Below, piece after piece: positions 1 through 6,387 of a stretch of 32,353 nucleotides of DNA. Below the pieces are notes generated by a model. The model was not told the origin of the DNA, made no database searches, and saw nothing but the letters and a program-made list of their open reading frames with translations. Source of the stretch: Microbacterium sp. VKM Ac-2923 (GTDB lineage Bacteria > Actinomycetota > Actinomycetes > Actinomycetales > Microbacteriaceae); contig NZ_JALGRP010000017.1 of NCBI RefSeq assembly GCF_022815605.1, forward strand, positions 1 to 32,353. The letters run 5' to 3'. Made by a program: the position numbers and the translations under genes. Every line of letters begins with the position of its first letter. Positions within the stretch are counted from its first letter, which is position 1.

Positions 1-1
1 G

Positions 2-187
2 CGTACTACGCTGACCAAGAATCAGGCCAGCCGGCACTTGTCGGACAAAGCCCCCACTAGGAACGAAAGTCAGGCCGATTCAGAGGAGCTTTACGTCATT
101 GATGTGTGGCCAACTGAACGCCCGTTTCGTCCTGAGGTAGTCAAGGTCACGTCCGAGCGTGGACTAGAGCGGCTCAGCTGGCCATAG
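2..187 (+). CDS. 3' end of an unidentified gene (truncated by window edge)
   Basis: An open frame with no stop runs from base 2 to the TAG at 185-187, giving the last 61 residues of a protein whose start lies outside the window. The visible tail is hydrophilic and ends in ...ERGLERLSWP. A strong hairpin follows about 70 bases later, which fits the 3' end of a transcription unit. I recognise no family. The frame is short, so it is a probable rather than certain gene end. Confidence 0.45.
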   Translation, partial: RTTLTKNQASRHLSDKAPTRNESQADSEELYVIDVWPTERPFRPEVVKVTSERGLERLSWP

Positions 188-254
188 GAGCCAGAGGCAA
201 CGCTTCCCGGTCGATCAGGCTAGAAGCGCCATGCAGGTGCGACGCCTCAAGCAC

Positions 255-289
255 AGAACGGCCCCAGGCCAAGAGCCTGGGGCCGTTCT
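255..289. terminator. Perfect 15-bp inverted repeat, probable terminator
   Basis: Arms 255-269 and 275-289 are exact reverse complements around a 5-base loop, with a G/C-rich core (CGGCCCCAGGC). There is no long T-run, as is common in actinobacteria. It lies downstream of the partial gene ending at 187 and probably terminates it. Apart from this hairpin I see nothing convincing between 188 and 459. Confidence 0.7.
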
Positions 290-459
290 ATGGGAAGTTG
301 GCGGATTGGCCGCACCATGTCCTTGCATCCCGCGAGGCCATCGCTGCTGTGCGGTCACATGGATCGGGGAGATGGCAGATGGTCACGCGGTGGATTGTCG
401 CCACGTAAAAGGCGTGTCTTTCAGTGCGCCTCTGTTGCGACCTCTGCGAAGCTGACGAA

Positions 460-759
460 ATGAATGCGAGTGCCCTGGTCGACCTCGTCAACCGTCAGCT
501 AGCCCAACACGGCGCGGTCTTCGAGGTCCGTCGCGAGATACCGCTTGGTCCCCTAGGCACCTCTCTCTACGGCTCGGTAAAAGGGTTTCCCGCCCGCATC
601 GACTTCATCATCAACCCCGCGGACGATCGTCGCAGTGTTGTGCTCTACGATCTGCGCTCGAAAGAGTCTGCCGCCGAGAGGCCAGCCGCCGCTAGCTTCC
701 AGGAGGCAGTCCTGGAGTATCCGTGGCCCGCTGCGATTGCAGCACTCAAACTTTTGTAG
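460..759 (+). CDS. Small hypothetical protein (99 aa)
   Basis: The reading frame has a coding-like third-position bias. It begins MNASALVDLVNRQLAQ, and a beta-rich middle is suggested by alternating segments (FEVRREIPLG, RIDFIINPADD, RSVVLYDLRS). There are no Cys pairs, membrane segments or signal peptide. I chose the ATG at 460; an in-frame GTG at 424 would add 12 residues but has no better ribosome site. The shape (polar N-terminal helix, short strands) could suit an immunity or phage-type protein, but I recognise no family. It lies 68 bp from the end of the convergent lsr2 gene, with a short hairpin (ACCGCG/CGCGGT, 801-814) between them. Confidence 0.5.
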   Translation: MNASALVDLVNRQLAQHGAVFEVRREIPLGPLGTSLYGSVKGFPARIDFIINPADDRRSVVLYDLRSKESAAERPAAASFQEAVLEYPWPAAIAALKLL

Positions 760-827
760 CTACCGCATTCAGGTGTCAGAGCGCGACCAGGACAGCTGTC
801 ACCGCGGACGCGGTGCGTTCCATGCAC

Positions 828-1175
828 CTAAGCGGTGGCCGACTTGTACGCGTCGACGACGGCGGAGGAAACGCGTCCGCGGTCACTGACCGTGTGCCCG
901 TTGGCTCGTGCCCACTCGCGGATCGCTCCGAGGTCGAGATCGGATTTAGCGCGCGCGTCCTCGCGGCGGCGTCCGGTGGTCCCCGGTACGCGGGTAGAGC
1001 GCGCCGCATCCACAAATGGAGCGAGCGCGGTGTGAAATCTCTCCGCGTTGCTTTCGGAGAGGTCGATCTCATACGAGCGTCCTTCGACTGTGAAGGTGAT
1101 GTTTCTCACCCCGTCCTGATCGAGAACGGTGCCGTCGAGGTCATCGATTGTTTGTGTGATGTGCCGGGTTGCCAT
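828..1175 (-). CDS. lsr2: Lsr2-family nucleoid-associated protein
   Basis: Lsr2 is an actinobacterial H-NS-like protein that bridges DNA and silences AT-rich, often foreign, genes. The 115-residue protein has both parts of the family. The N-terminal dimerisation domain (about 1-60) begins MATRHITQTIDDLDGT and includes ITFTVEGRSYEIDLSESNA. The C-terminal DNA-binding domain (about 78-115) contains AIREWARANGHTVSDRGR, with the RGR minor-groove-binding loop. The frame is open 26 codons further upstream, but the family N-terminus is MA(T/R)xxx, so I start at 1175. The flanking genes are less GC-rich than the rest of the window, which fits an Lsr2 copy associated with an accessory island rather than the main chromosomal copy; that is inference. 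A perfect inverted repeat lies 20 bp upstream. Confidence 0.93.
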   Translation of the reverse strand: MATRHITQTIDDLDGTVLDQDGVRNITFTVEGRSYEIDLSESNAERFHTALAPFVDAARSTRVPGTTGRRREDARAKSDLDLGAIREWARANGHTVSDRGRVSSAVVDAYKSATA

Positions 1176-1194
1176 GATGACCAAAACCTTACAC

Positions 1195-1208
1195 CCGTTG
1201 GATAACGG
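1195..1208. promoter_or_regulatory. Inverted repeat upstream of lsr2 (possible operator)
   Basis: CCGTT-GGAT-AACGG is a perfect 5-4-5 inverted repeat located 20-33 bp upstream of the lsr2 start, in the region between lsr2 and the divergent protease gene. The position suits an operator or a 5'-leader hairpin. No regulator can be assigned. Confidence 0.3.
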
Positions 1209-1313
1209 TTTGGTCACCGTATCCGCGCGATTCTCGCACGTAAACATGTACAAGAGTGTTGTGTGTCGACCGATATGTTGAGCGAAATGTCGATAGGCCT
1301 TGGGGGGCTCGTT

Positions 1314-1862
1314 ATGAAAGTACGGAAAAGTTCGATGCGTGCGCTTATTGGGGCGATGGGTCTAAGCGTGGTGTTGACTATTTCTCCCGTGTCCGCTGCG
1401 GTGGCGGACGACGATTACTATTCGAACGGCCAGAATACGCCTCGGCCGGATGTTCGTCCGTACAACTACAACTCCACGTGGCAGACCGCCATCGACCGCG
1501 CTATTAACAACTGGAACGCGACGTACTCGCCGGTTCGTATCAGCAAGTACAACAACGCTGCGTCTTCGATCACAGCCCAGTCATACTCCGACAGTTGGTA
1601 TGGGCTCTACACCAGTTGCAGCCCGAACAACTGCATGTACATCAGCCTGAACTCGCGCACTATTTCTGCGTCAGCGAGCAACTTCTCGAACTACGTGACG
1701 AGCATTACCATCCACGAATTCGGCCACTCGTTCAAGCTCGCGCACCGCGACGGTCAGGACTCGATCATGAACCGCAGCCGCAACCGGAACACCATGATCA
1801 ATCCGTCATCGAGCGATGTCGTGAACGTCCGTAACTACTACCCCGGTTTCCCGAACGAGTAA
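1314..1862 (+). CDS. Secreted metzincin-like zinc metalloprotease
   Basis: A 182-residue exported protein. The start at 1314 has a G-rich ribosome site (TTGGGGGGC, about 7-10 bases upstream). Residues 1-31 form a Sec signal peptide: charged MKVRKSSMR, a hydrophobic core, then VSAAVA. The mature part is rich in Asn, Ser and Tyr. The active site HEFGHSFKLAH (134-144) supplies the two zinc histidines, the general-base Glu and a third His. SIM at 151-153 is placed like a metzincin Met-turn. A Cys pair (102, 107) may form a disulfide. The metzincin signature normally has Gly at the position occupied here by Lys141, so it is an atypical member of the snapalysin/matrixin type. The next gene, a lipoprotein, starts 11 bases downstream and is almost certainly co-transcribed; it may anchor, inhibit or be processed by the protease (inference). 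Confidence 0.82.
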   Translation: MKVRKSSMRALIGAMGLSVVLTISPVSAAVADDDYYSNGQNTPRPDVRPYNYNSTWQTAIDRAINNWNATYSPVRISKYNNAASSITAQSYSDSWYGLYTSCSPNNCMYISLNSRTISASASNFSNYVTSITIHEFGHSFKLAHRDGQDSIMNRSRNRNTMINPSSSDVVNVRNYYPGFPNE

Positions 1863-1873
1863 GGCGGACAGCT

Positions 1874-2515
1874 ATGCGTACTGAAATCAAAGCCACCGCC
1901 CTGTCTGTGGTCATCGCTCTCGGCCTCACGCTTACCGCGTGCGCGTCCCCTGCTGCGCAGCTCGGAGGCGCTGGGGTGCAGAGTGCTGGGACGTTCGAGT
2001 ACCACGCCGACTACCCCGCGTTCGACTCGTTGGGACAGATCGAGGATGCGGCCGACGCAGTCGTCGAGGTCGTCTTCACCGGGGAGTCACGAACCTACGA
2101 ACTCCTGCCTATCGCTCCTGAGGATCCGACGGATCCCGAGCAGAACCCGGCATACGGTGCGCCGCCCGCACCGGCTGACCAGCAGGCGCAGCAAGCTCCC
2201 CCCATCATCGTCACCGCCTACACGGCAACCGTCGTGGGAACGACCAAGGGAGACCTCAACATCGGCGACATTATCGAGATCAAGCAACTCGGCGGTGAAA
2301 GCGACGGTGCGACGTTCACGGCATCCCACGAGACGAGCCTCGCAGGCACGGACGCTGCACTCGTCTTTCTGTCAGGCAGTGGTGATGACCCGTACAGCCT
2401 TGTCAGTCCCAACGAAGGGCAGTACCCGCAGGAAGCAGGCGGCTCGTACGTGCCGCTCGCGGAAAACGAGGCGGGAGTCACACCAGAAGAGGTCGCTGCG
2501 CTCGTAGAGCAGTAG
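1874..2515 (+). CDS. Putative lipoprotein, co-transcribed with the protease
   Basis: A 213-residue protein with a lipoprotein signal: MRTEIK, a hydrophobic stretch, then LTAC with lipidation expected at Cys23. The mature part has a Pro/Gln/Ala-rich linker (about 90-112), followed by a beta-rich segment (IIVTAYTATVVGTTKGDLNIGDIIEIKQLGG) and a region ending DAALVFLSGSGDDPYSLVSP. That pattern resembles small cell-surface beta-barrel domains, but I cannot name the family. A ribosome site AAGGCGG precedes the ATG, and only 11 bases separate it from the protease stop. A long bidirectional hairpin ends the unit. Confidence 0.72.
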   Translation: MRTEIKATALSVVIALGLTLTACASPAAQLGGAGVQSAGTFEYHADYPAFDSLGQIEDAADAVVEVVFTGESRTYELLPIAPEDPTDPEQNPAYGAPPAPADQQAQQAPPIIVTAYTATVVGTTKGDLNIGDIIEIKQLGGESDGATFTASHETSLAGTDAALVFLSGSGDDPYSLVSPNEGQYPQEAGGSYVPLAENEAGVTPEEVAALVEQ

Positions 2516-2529
2516 TCCAGGCTCTCGTG

Positions 2530-2569
2530 GTGGGGTGGGATTTCAGCCTTCGGCTGGCTCCCACCCCAC
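2530..2569. terminator. Bidirectional terminator between convergent genes
   Basis: GTGGGGTGGGA (2530-2540) pairs perfectly with TCCCACCCCAC (2559-2569), and an inner CAGCC/GGCTG stem extends the hairpin. It lies between the convergent genes ending at 2515 (+) and 2543 (-) and overlaps the last codons of the minus-strand gene. Confidence 0.8.
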
Positions 2570-2875
2570 TTCTGCACAGCTTTGTTGCAAGTTGTCAGAC
2601 CCCGTTGACACACTATTTCGATTGTCCGATCGAACGTCGTCCACGAACGCCTGAACTGCGTCCGCCACGCTTCCAGCCGCGTCGGTCGGGAGCGCGTCGA
2701 CGAGTTGGGCGGTGACACGTTCTTCGTCCGACTCAGGTCGCCCCGAATCCACCCACGACGCATGAATGTTGCAAGCGTCGGTGGCCCAGGCTGGCGACTC
2801 ACTCGACGAACAGCCCGCCAGGCCGACGGCCAGCAGCGCTAGCAATCCCATTGCCATTCTCGGTCGCACACTCAT
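2543..2875 (-). CDS. Small putative lipoprotein (110 aa)
   Basis: The protein starts MSVRPRMAM, has a hydrophobic segment and a clear lipobox LAGC (Cys22), then a Ser-rich tether. The mature part has two further Cys (in TDACNIH and QQSCAEVG) that could form a disulfide, and is predicted mostly helical (QLVDALPTDAAGSVADAVQAFVDDVRS). An in-frame ATG 17 codons upstream (2926) is possible but would displace the lipoprotein signal, so I prefer 2875. It is tandem with, and 137 bp downstream of, the DUF4209 gene, with two small hairpins between them, so it may have its own promoter. Function unknown. Confidence 0.65.
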   Translation of the reverse strand: MSVRPRMAMGLLALLAVGLAGCSSSESPAWATDACNIHASWVDSGRPESDEERVTAQLVDALPTDAAGSVADAVQAFVDDVRSDNRNSVSTGSDNLQQSCAEVGWEPAEG

Positions 2876-2961
2876 ACGTCGAAGTATCGCAGCGAATTGT
2901 GCGAGCGGCCACGGGTCGGTGCTCATGGTCTGGCGCTTCTGGCGCGGGTGCGCTCCTCAGA

Positions 2962-2999
2962 TTTGACGGTTGTCAAACCCTAGTGCAATGGATCATTGC
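2962..2999 (-). terminator. Two adjacent small hairpins after the DUF4209 gene
   Basis: TTTGAC-GGTT-GTCAAA (2962-2977) and GCAATG-GAT-CATTGC (2985-2999) are perfect inverted repeats immediately downstream of the minus-strand DUF4209 stop. They could form a weak tandem terminator or serve as operators for the lipoprotein gene downstream. Confidence 0.4.
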
Positions 3000-3011
3000 G
3001 ACCGGTTGCGA

Positions 3012-4886
3012 TCAGCTGGCGGGGTTGATCCCGTCGTCATCGTCCGCGGGAGTGGAGTCATCTGTCGGCGTATGGTCACTGGACTGGTGGCTTCGCTTCC
3101 AAAATTGTAGAAGGACGATTCGAAGCGCGAGCCACCACGCGTACAGCGATTCCGCCCCTTCGGAGGTCGCGTCGGTGAGCAGGCCGTGGGCGACCTCGTT
3201 CCGAAGGTTCGGTCCGGTAGCGTCCAGATAAAGGACTCGAAGCTCGTACGCGAGATCAGCACCGAAGATCTCGTCAATTTTCTCGCTCTCGAGCAGACTC
3301 GACAGACCTTTCTCGTTCTCTATGCCCTCCACAGTACGCGTGGTCGTGAACACGCCTGCGTTCTGAAGGTGGTGACGAACGAAATGTTCGATCTGAAGCG
3401 TCAGGAGTTGGGCGGCGGTTGAGAAGTCTCCGGTATAGCCGTAATACAAACCACGTGCGAACTGTCTAATGTGATCAAGCGGGACTGTGGAAGACCCGGC
3501 GGTGATAGCGATGAAGTCGCCGATGGACAGATGGTGTTCGTTGGTGAGCGTCTCGAAGGCGGGCCAGAGCCGTCCCGCCGCCAGGAGTTGGATCCGAAGA
3601 ACGTGCGCCTGAACCATCTGTCGCCAGACTGCCGGGTCGACCCCAAACACCGGTGTGCCACCTGATCCGTCGGAGCGCTGCACGACCCGGCCGTCTGCTG
3701 AGTAGGTAGTCAGCGAGAACAGGGCTGCGAAGGGATGCCGCTTGAGGCGGTCTTCTGTGTCTGCTTGATCCTTCTCGAACGACGCGAAGTCTTCGAGCAT
3801 TGCAAACTTCAGCAGCGCCTTGTCTGGTTCGAGCCCAGAGACCTGCTTTCTCGCTTCCTGTGCAGCTTCGCTCAGGTCCACCGGGTCCGACTCGTACCGA
3901 TGCATATCGCCGAGTCCTGCAACGCCTATCTCGCGGATCCGGCGGGGCAACATAGATGCGGTGTCATCGAGGCCGAGCCTTTCGCGATCGGCGCGAGGGA
4001 TCCTCTGAAGGTCGCGAAGCGCTCGCTCAAGCAGGTAACCGGCACGCGCCAAGTTGCCATCTTTCTCTTTTGCGAGTGCTTCTGCTTCCGCGATGAATGA
4101 CTGGATGACCGTCGCGTAGGCAGCTCCGCGGGCGTCCATGTCGCCGTCGGCACCGAACCAGTCTCCGGCGCCTTCGTAGTAAATACGTGCCTTGTCTGCG
4201 TCATCGGCAAACGAATCCCCGATGTCGCGGAGACGGCAAGCGATATCATTGGCTCGTGAACGGCCGAGACCGTGCTTCGCGAGAGCGTCGGCCAACTGTG
4301 CCTGGAAGTAGTCCTCTACCGGCTCGTCGAGGAGGTTGCTTAGGAGTTCGCGTTCGAAGCCGGCGAGTTCCGTGCTTGTGGCCTTGCCGAATCGCTTCGC
4401 CGTCTCTATTGCGCGGTGCCACATGTCGCGTTCACCAAACCAGCTCTCAGAATCGACGCCGACGCGGAGGAGCGTGTTGAGGTGCGAGCGGACATGATCC
4501 ATGCGCTTGCGGCCACGGACGCGAAGGGCGAGCACATCGTATGTGCGAGCGCGCAGCAAGTCGTGAGGCACATGCTCGACAAGGTCTTCGAGAAGGGCCA
4601 GGCTCTTGTCCGACAGGTCGGTCGGAATGAATGACCGGCTCGCTCCGAACTGAGCCATCGGGCCGTACCCACGGTTCCAGTCATCAGGCAGGACGTAGAG
4701 CGAGGCGATGCCGCTCAAGGCTTCCAGGCCCTCCTTCGTCTGTGCGTTCTCTTCACCGGCCGCGATCTCTTTCAGGGGAAACGACAGCAGCGTCACGCCA
4801 CTGGGCTCGCCCTCGAATGCTTCACGCAAGATCGGCGCCTGAAGTACGACTGCCCAATTGGGGCGCTCCGAGCGTTCGGCGTTCAT
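3012..4886 (-). CDS. DUF4209-domain protein with RNxxxHG (HEPN-like) motif
   Basis: A 624-residue, mainly helical cytoplasmic protein. The family mark is RNEVAHG at 562-568, matching the conserved RNxxxHG motif for which DUF4209 is known; Arg562 and His567 have the R-x4-H spacing of HEPN-type ribonuclease sites. The upstream helical region (about 190-330, with DYFQAQLADALAKHGL and RARIYYEGAGDWF-like helices) resembles the usual N-terminal part of these proteins. The C-terminus is a disordered acidic tail (TPTDDSTPADDDDG). The start at 4886 is preceded by a strong ribosome site (GAGGAAGGGATCTGC); the frame is open 18 codons further up. A LexA-like box lies 64-79 bp upstream of the start, so SOS control is likely. 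A defence or stress RNase role is inferred from the motif, the SOS box and the accessory setting; no activity is established. Confidence 0.75.
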   Translation of the reverse strand: MNAERSERPNWAVVLQAPILREAFEGEPSGVTLLSFPLKEIAAGEENAQTKEGLEALSGIASLYVLPDDWNRGYGPMAQFGASRSFIPTDLSDKSLALLEDLVEHVPHDLLRARTYDVLALRVRGRKRMDHVRSHLNTLLRVGVDSESWFGERDMWHRAIETAKRFGKATSTELAGFERELLSNLLDEPVEDYFQAQLADALAKHGLGRSRANDIACRLRDIGDSFADDADKARIYYEGAGDWFGADGDMDARGAAYATVIQSFIAEAEALAKEKDGNLARAGYLLERALRDLQRIPRADRERLGLDDTASMLPRRIREIGVAGLGDMHRYESDPVDLSEAAQEARKQVSGLEPDKALLKFAMLEDFASFEKDQADTEDRLKRHPFAALFSLTTYSADGRVVQRSDGSGGTPVFGVDPAVWRQMVQAHVLRIQLLAAGRLWPAFETLTNEHHLSIGDFIAITAGSSTVPLDHIRQFARGLYYGYTGDFSTAAQLLTLQIEHFVRHHLQNAGVFTTTRTVEGIENEKGLSSLLESEKIDEIFGADLAYELRVLYLDATGPNLRNEVAHGLLTDATSEGAESLYAWWLALRIVLLQFWKRSHQSSDHTPTDDSTPADDDDGINPAS

Positions 4887-4949
4887 GCAGATCCCTTCCT
4901 CTCGGCCCACAACGGGGTCCGGCCAAGCTGCGTAAGGCACCGCTAAGCG

Positions 4950-4965
4950 TAGAACAATTGTTCGA
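4950..4965. promoter_or_regulatory. LexA (SOS) box between divergent genes
   Basis: TAGAACAATTGTTCGA differs at a single base from the actinobacterial LexA consensus TCGAAC-N4-GTTCGA, and its core GAACAATTGTTC is a perfect 12-bp palindrome. On the minus strand a -10-like TACGCT abuts it, upstream of the DUF4209 gene. On the plus strand a TAGTCT hexamer (4972-4977) follows, so the box could control both divergent genes. LexA binding is inferred from the match alone. Confidence 0.65.
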
Positions 4966-5069
4966 GTGATGTAGTCTGCTTGGTCTCGCCCTCACCTTCA
5001 GGCTGGTTGCCGCAGTATGTCCATCGCGGCGGGACACTCTCCACATCCGACTGAACGAAATGACCGTGC

Positions 5070-6074
5070 GTGAACATGGGCACCGTACTCCCCGACTACC
5101 TCAGTTCTGTCGCGCTTCGACTGGGGCGCGTCGACGAGCTTGCCGAGGACATCGCAGAGCTGTGCTTTGCGTTCGTAAGGTCTGATCCGCTCGAACTGCG
5201 GGAACGCCGGGCGGGCGGGAAGGCGTCTCTCTTCGTCCACGGCATTGATCAAGTGCCCCCGGCAATAGGACTTGTGTTCTCGGACGCGATTAACCAGTTG
5301 CGAAGCGTCCTGGACAACGCACTCGTTCTCGTCATCGAGATGGAACGGGGCGTCTCGCTGACAGGTCCGGCTGAGCGCGCGGCTCAGTTCCTCATCTACG
5401 ACGACGAGACTAAGTACCGGACTGCCCTCCGAAGGCTCGTTGCACACCTGCCCGAACTTGCGGTGGACGCACCCCTCGGTAAACGCATATATGAACTGCA
5501 GCCATTCCGTCCGTTGGAGCAGATTCGGCAGATGAGGACACGCCGTTCTGTCACGGCGCACGGCGGTCATCACCTACGGGTCTTGCAGGAGTACTCGAAC
5601 GCTGACAAGCACCGCAGGCCACACGTGTTTGCGGTAGGGAACGCCGTGACGCGTGCCGCGACTGGTGCGGTAAAGGTGGGGGTCGAGAACGTCTCGCAGT
5701 TGGAGATCGGGCAGGTGGTGAGTTCGACGAGCTTGGGCGCGAGTGGGGTTGTGGAAATCTGGCCGTTCGTGGGGGTTCACCGTACGCTCGCGGACGAACT
5801 GGTTCCCCCGGGGGCGGAGCTGTGCGAACTGCATCGCTATATGGCTGAGATTGCATTGCCTCGACTCGCTGGTCTTCCTGAGGGCGCCGTGTTCCCGCCA
5901 GGAGTCGATCTGCGTTCACTGCGAATAAGCGACGCGGAAAGAGTTGCCACCGCTGAGTCCACTTACGCGCACGAGCGGTTGGGGTTTCGCTTCGCTCTTG
6001 AGATGCGCCAGGTTGAACTTGATGCTCAGCGCGAAGGCCGCGGGACCATTCGGGTCCCGAGGCAAGAAGATTAG
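5070..6074 (+). CDS. Hypothetical protein, helical, SNADKHR motif (334 aa)
   Basis: A soluble protein with no signal peptide or membrane segment. The N-terminal half is helical (LGRVDELAEDIAELCFAF), followed by FSDAINQLRSVLDNALVLVIE. Mid-protein it carries LQEYSNADKHRRP. The pair LRSxLDxx and xxSNxDKHR is familiar from many uncharacterised bacterial proteins, but I know no function for it. The GTG at 5070 gives M-N-M; ATG at 5076 is equally plausible, and no strong ribosome site decides. It is divergent from the DUF4209 gene across a 183-bp gap holding the SOS box, so the two may form one regulated pair. The coding sequence is less GC-rich than the catabolic locus to the right. Confidence 0.65.
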   Translation: MNMGTVLPDYLSSVALRLGRVDELAEDIAELCFAFVRSDPLELRERRAGGKASLFVHGIDQVPPAIGLVFSDAINQLRSVLDNALVLVIEMERGVSLTGPAERAAQFLIYDDETKYRTALRRLVAHLPELAVDAPLGKRIYELQPFRPLEQIRQMRTRRSVTAHGGHHLRVLQEYSNADKHRRPHVFAVGNAVTRAATGAVKVGVENVSQLEIGQVVSSTSLGASGVVEIWPFVGVHRTLADELVPPGAELCELHRYMAEIALPRLAGLPEGAVFPPGVDLRSLRISDAERVATAESTYAHERLGFRFALEMRQVELDAQREGRGTIRVPRQED

Positions 6075-6387
6075 TTTCGGCTGGTCTTTGTCCGAGTGCG
6101 GATGACGTCATGCTGGGCGTAGAGTTGCACGACGCATGCGTCGCACGCTCGTAGTCGCACTTGACGTTTACAGCCGGCGGAGCGGGATGCCGGCGACGTC
6201 GGGCCCACGCCGCCGGAGGCTCCGCCGAGCGCGAAGCGGTCGGTGGAGGGACGGTGGGGAGAATGCCCACCCTCCGTCTCGACCACGCGACCGGGTGAGG
6301 ACGCAGTCGGGGACACTCCGCCGGGGCTGCGCGTGCCGCGGAACAGTTCGTTCCCGGCGCGCACCCGAGCCCGTGCCGGGCGGCGAC
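6075..6387. other. Intergenic block with inverted repeats at a compositional boundary
   Basis: No gene is supported in these 313 bases. They contain a perfect 14-bp palindrome CGACGCATGCGTCG (6130-6143), an 8-bp inverted repeat with a long loop (GGCGGAGC 6176-6183 / GCTCCGCC 6219-6226), and a GGTGGG/CCCACC hairpin (6253-6258 / 6266-6271) that could terminate the minus-strand regulator gene ending at 6388. GC content rises sharply across it, so it marks the edge between the accessory segment and the catabolic locus. Confidence 0.5.

Noticed and set aside
231..455. A 74-residue plus-strand frame after the partial first gene.
   Set aside because: It runs through the terminator hairpin at 255-289, has no ribosome site, and its composition is not coding-like.
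6270..6280. An 11-base match (CCCTCCGTCTC) to the 3' end of tRNA-Ser (30462-30471 region), as if marking an att site around the catabolic locus.
   Set aside because: The match is short, G/C-rich and extends no further on either side. No integrase is encoded in between, and the LCP gene inside the interval looks like core chromosome.
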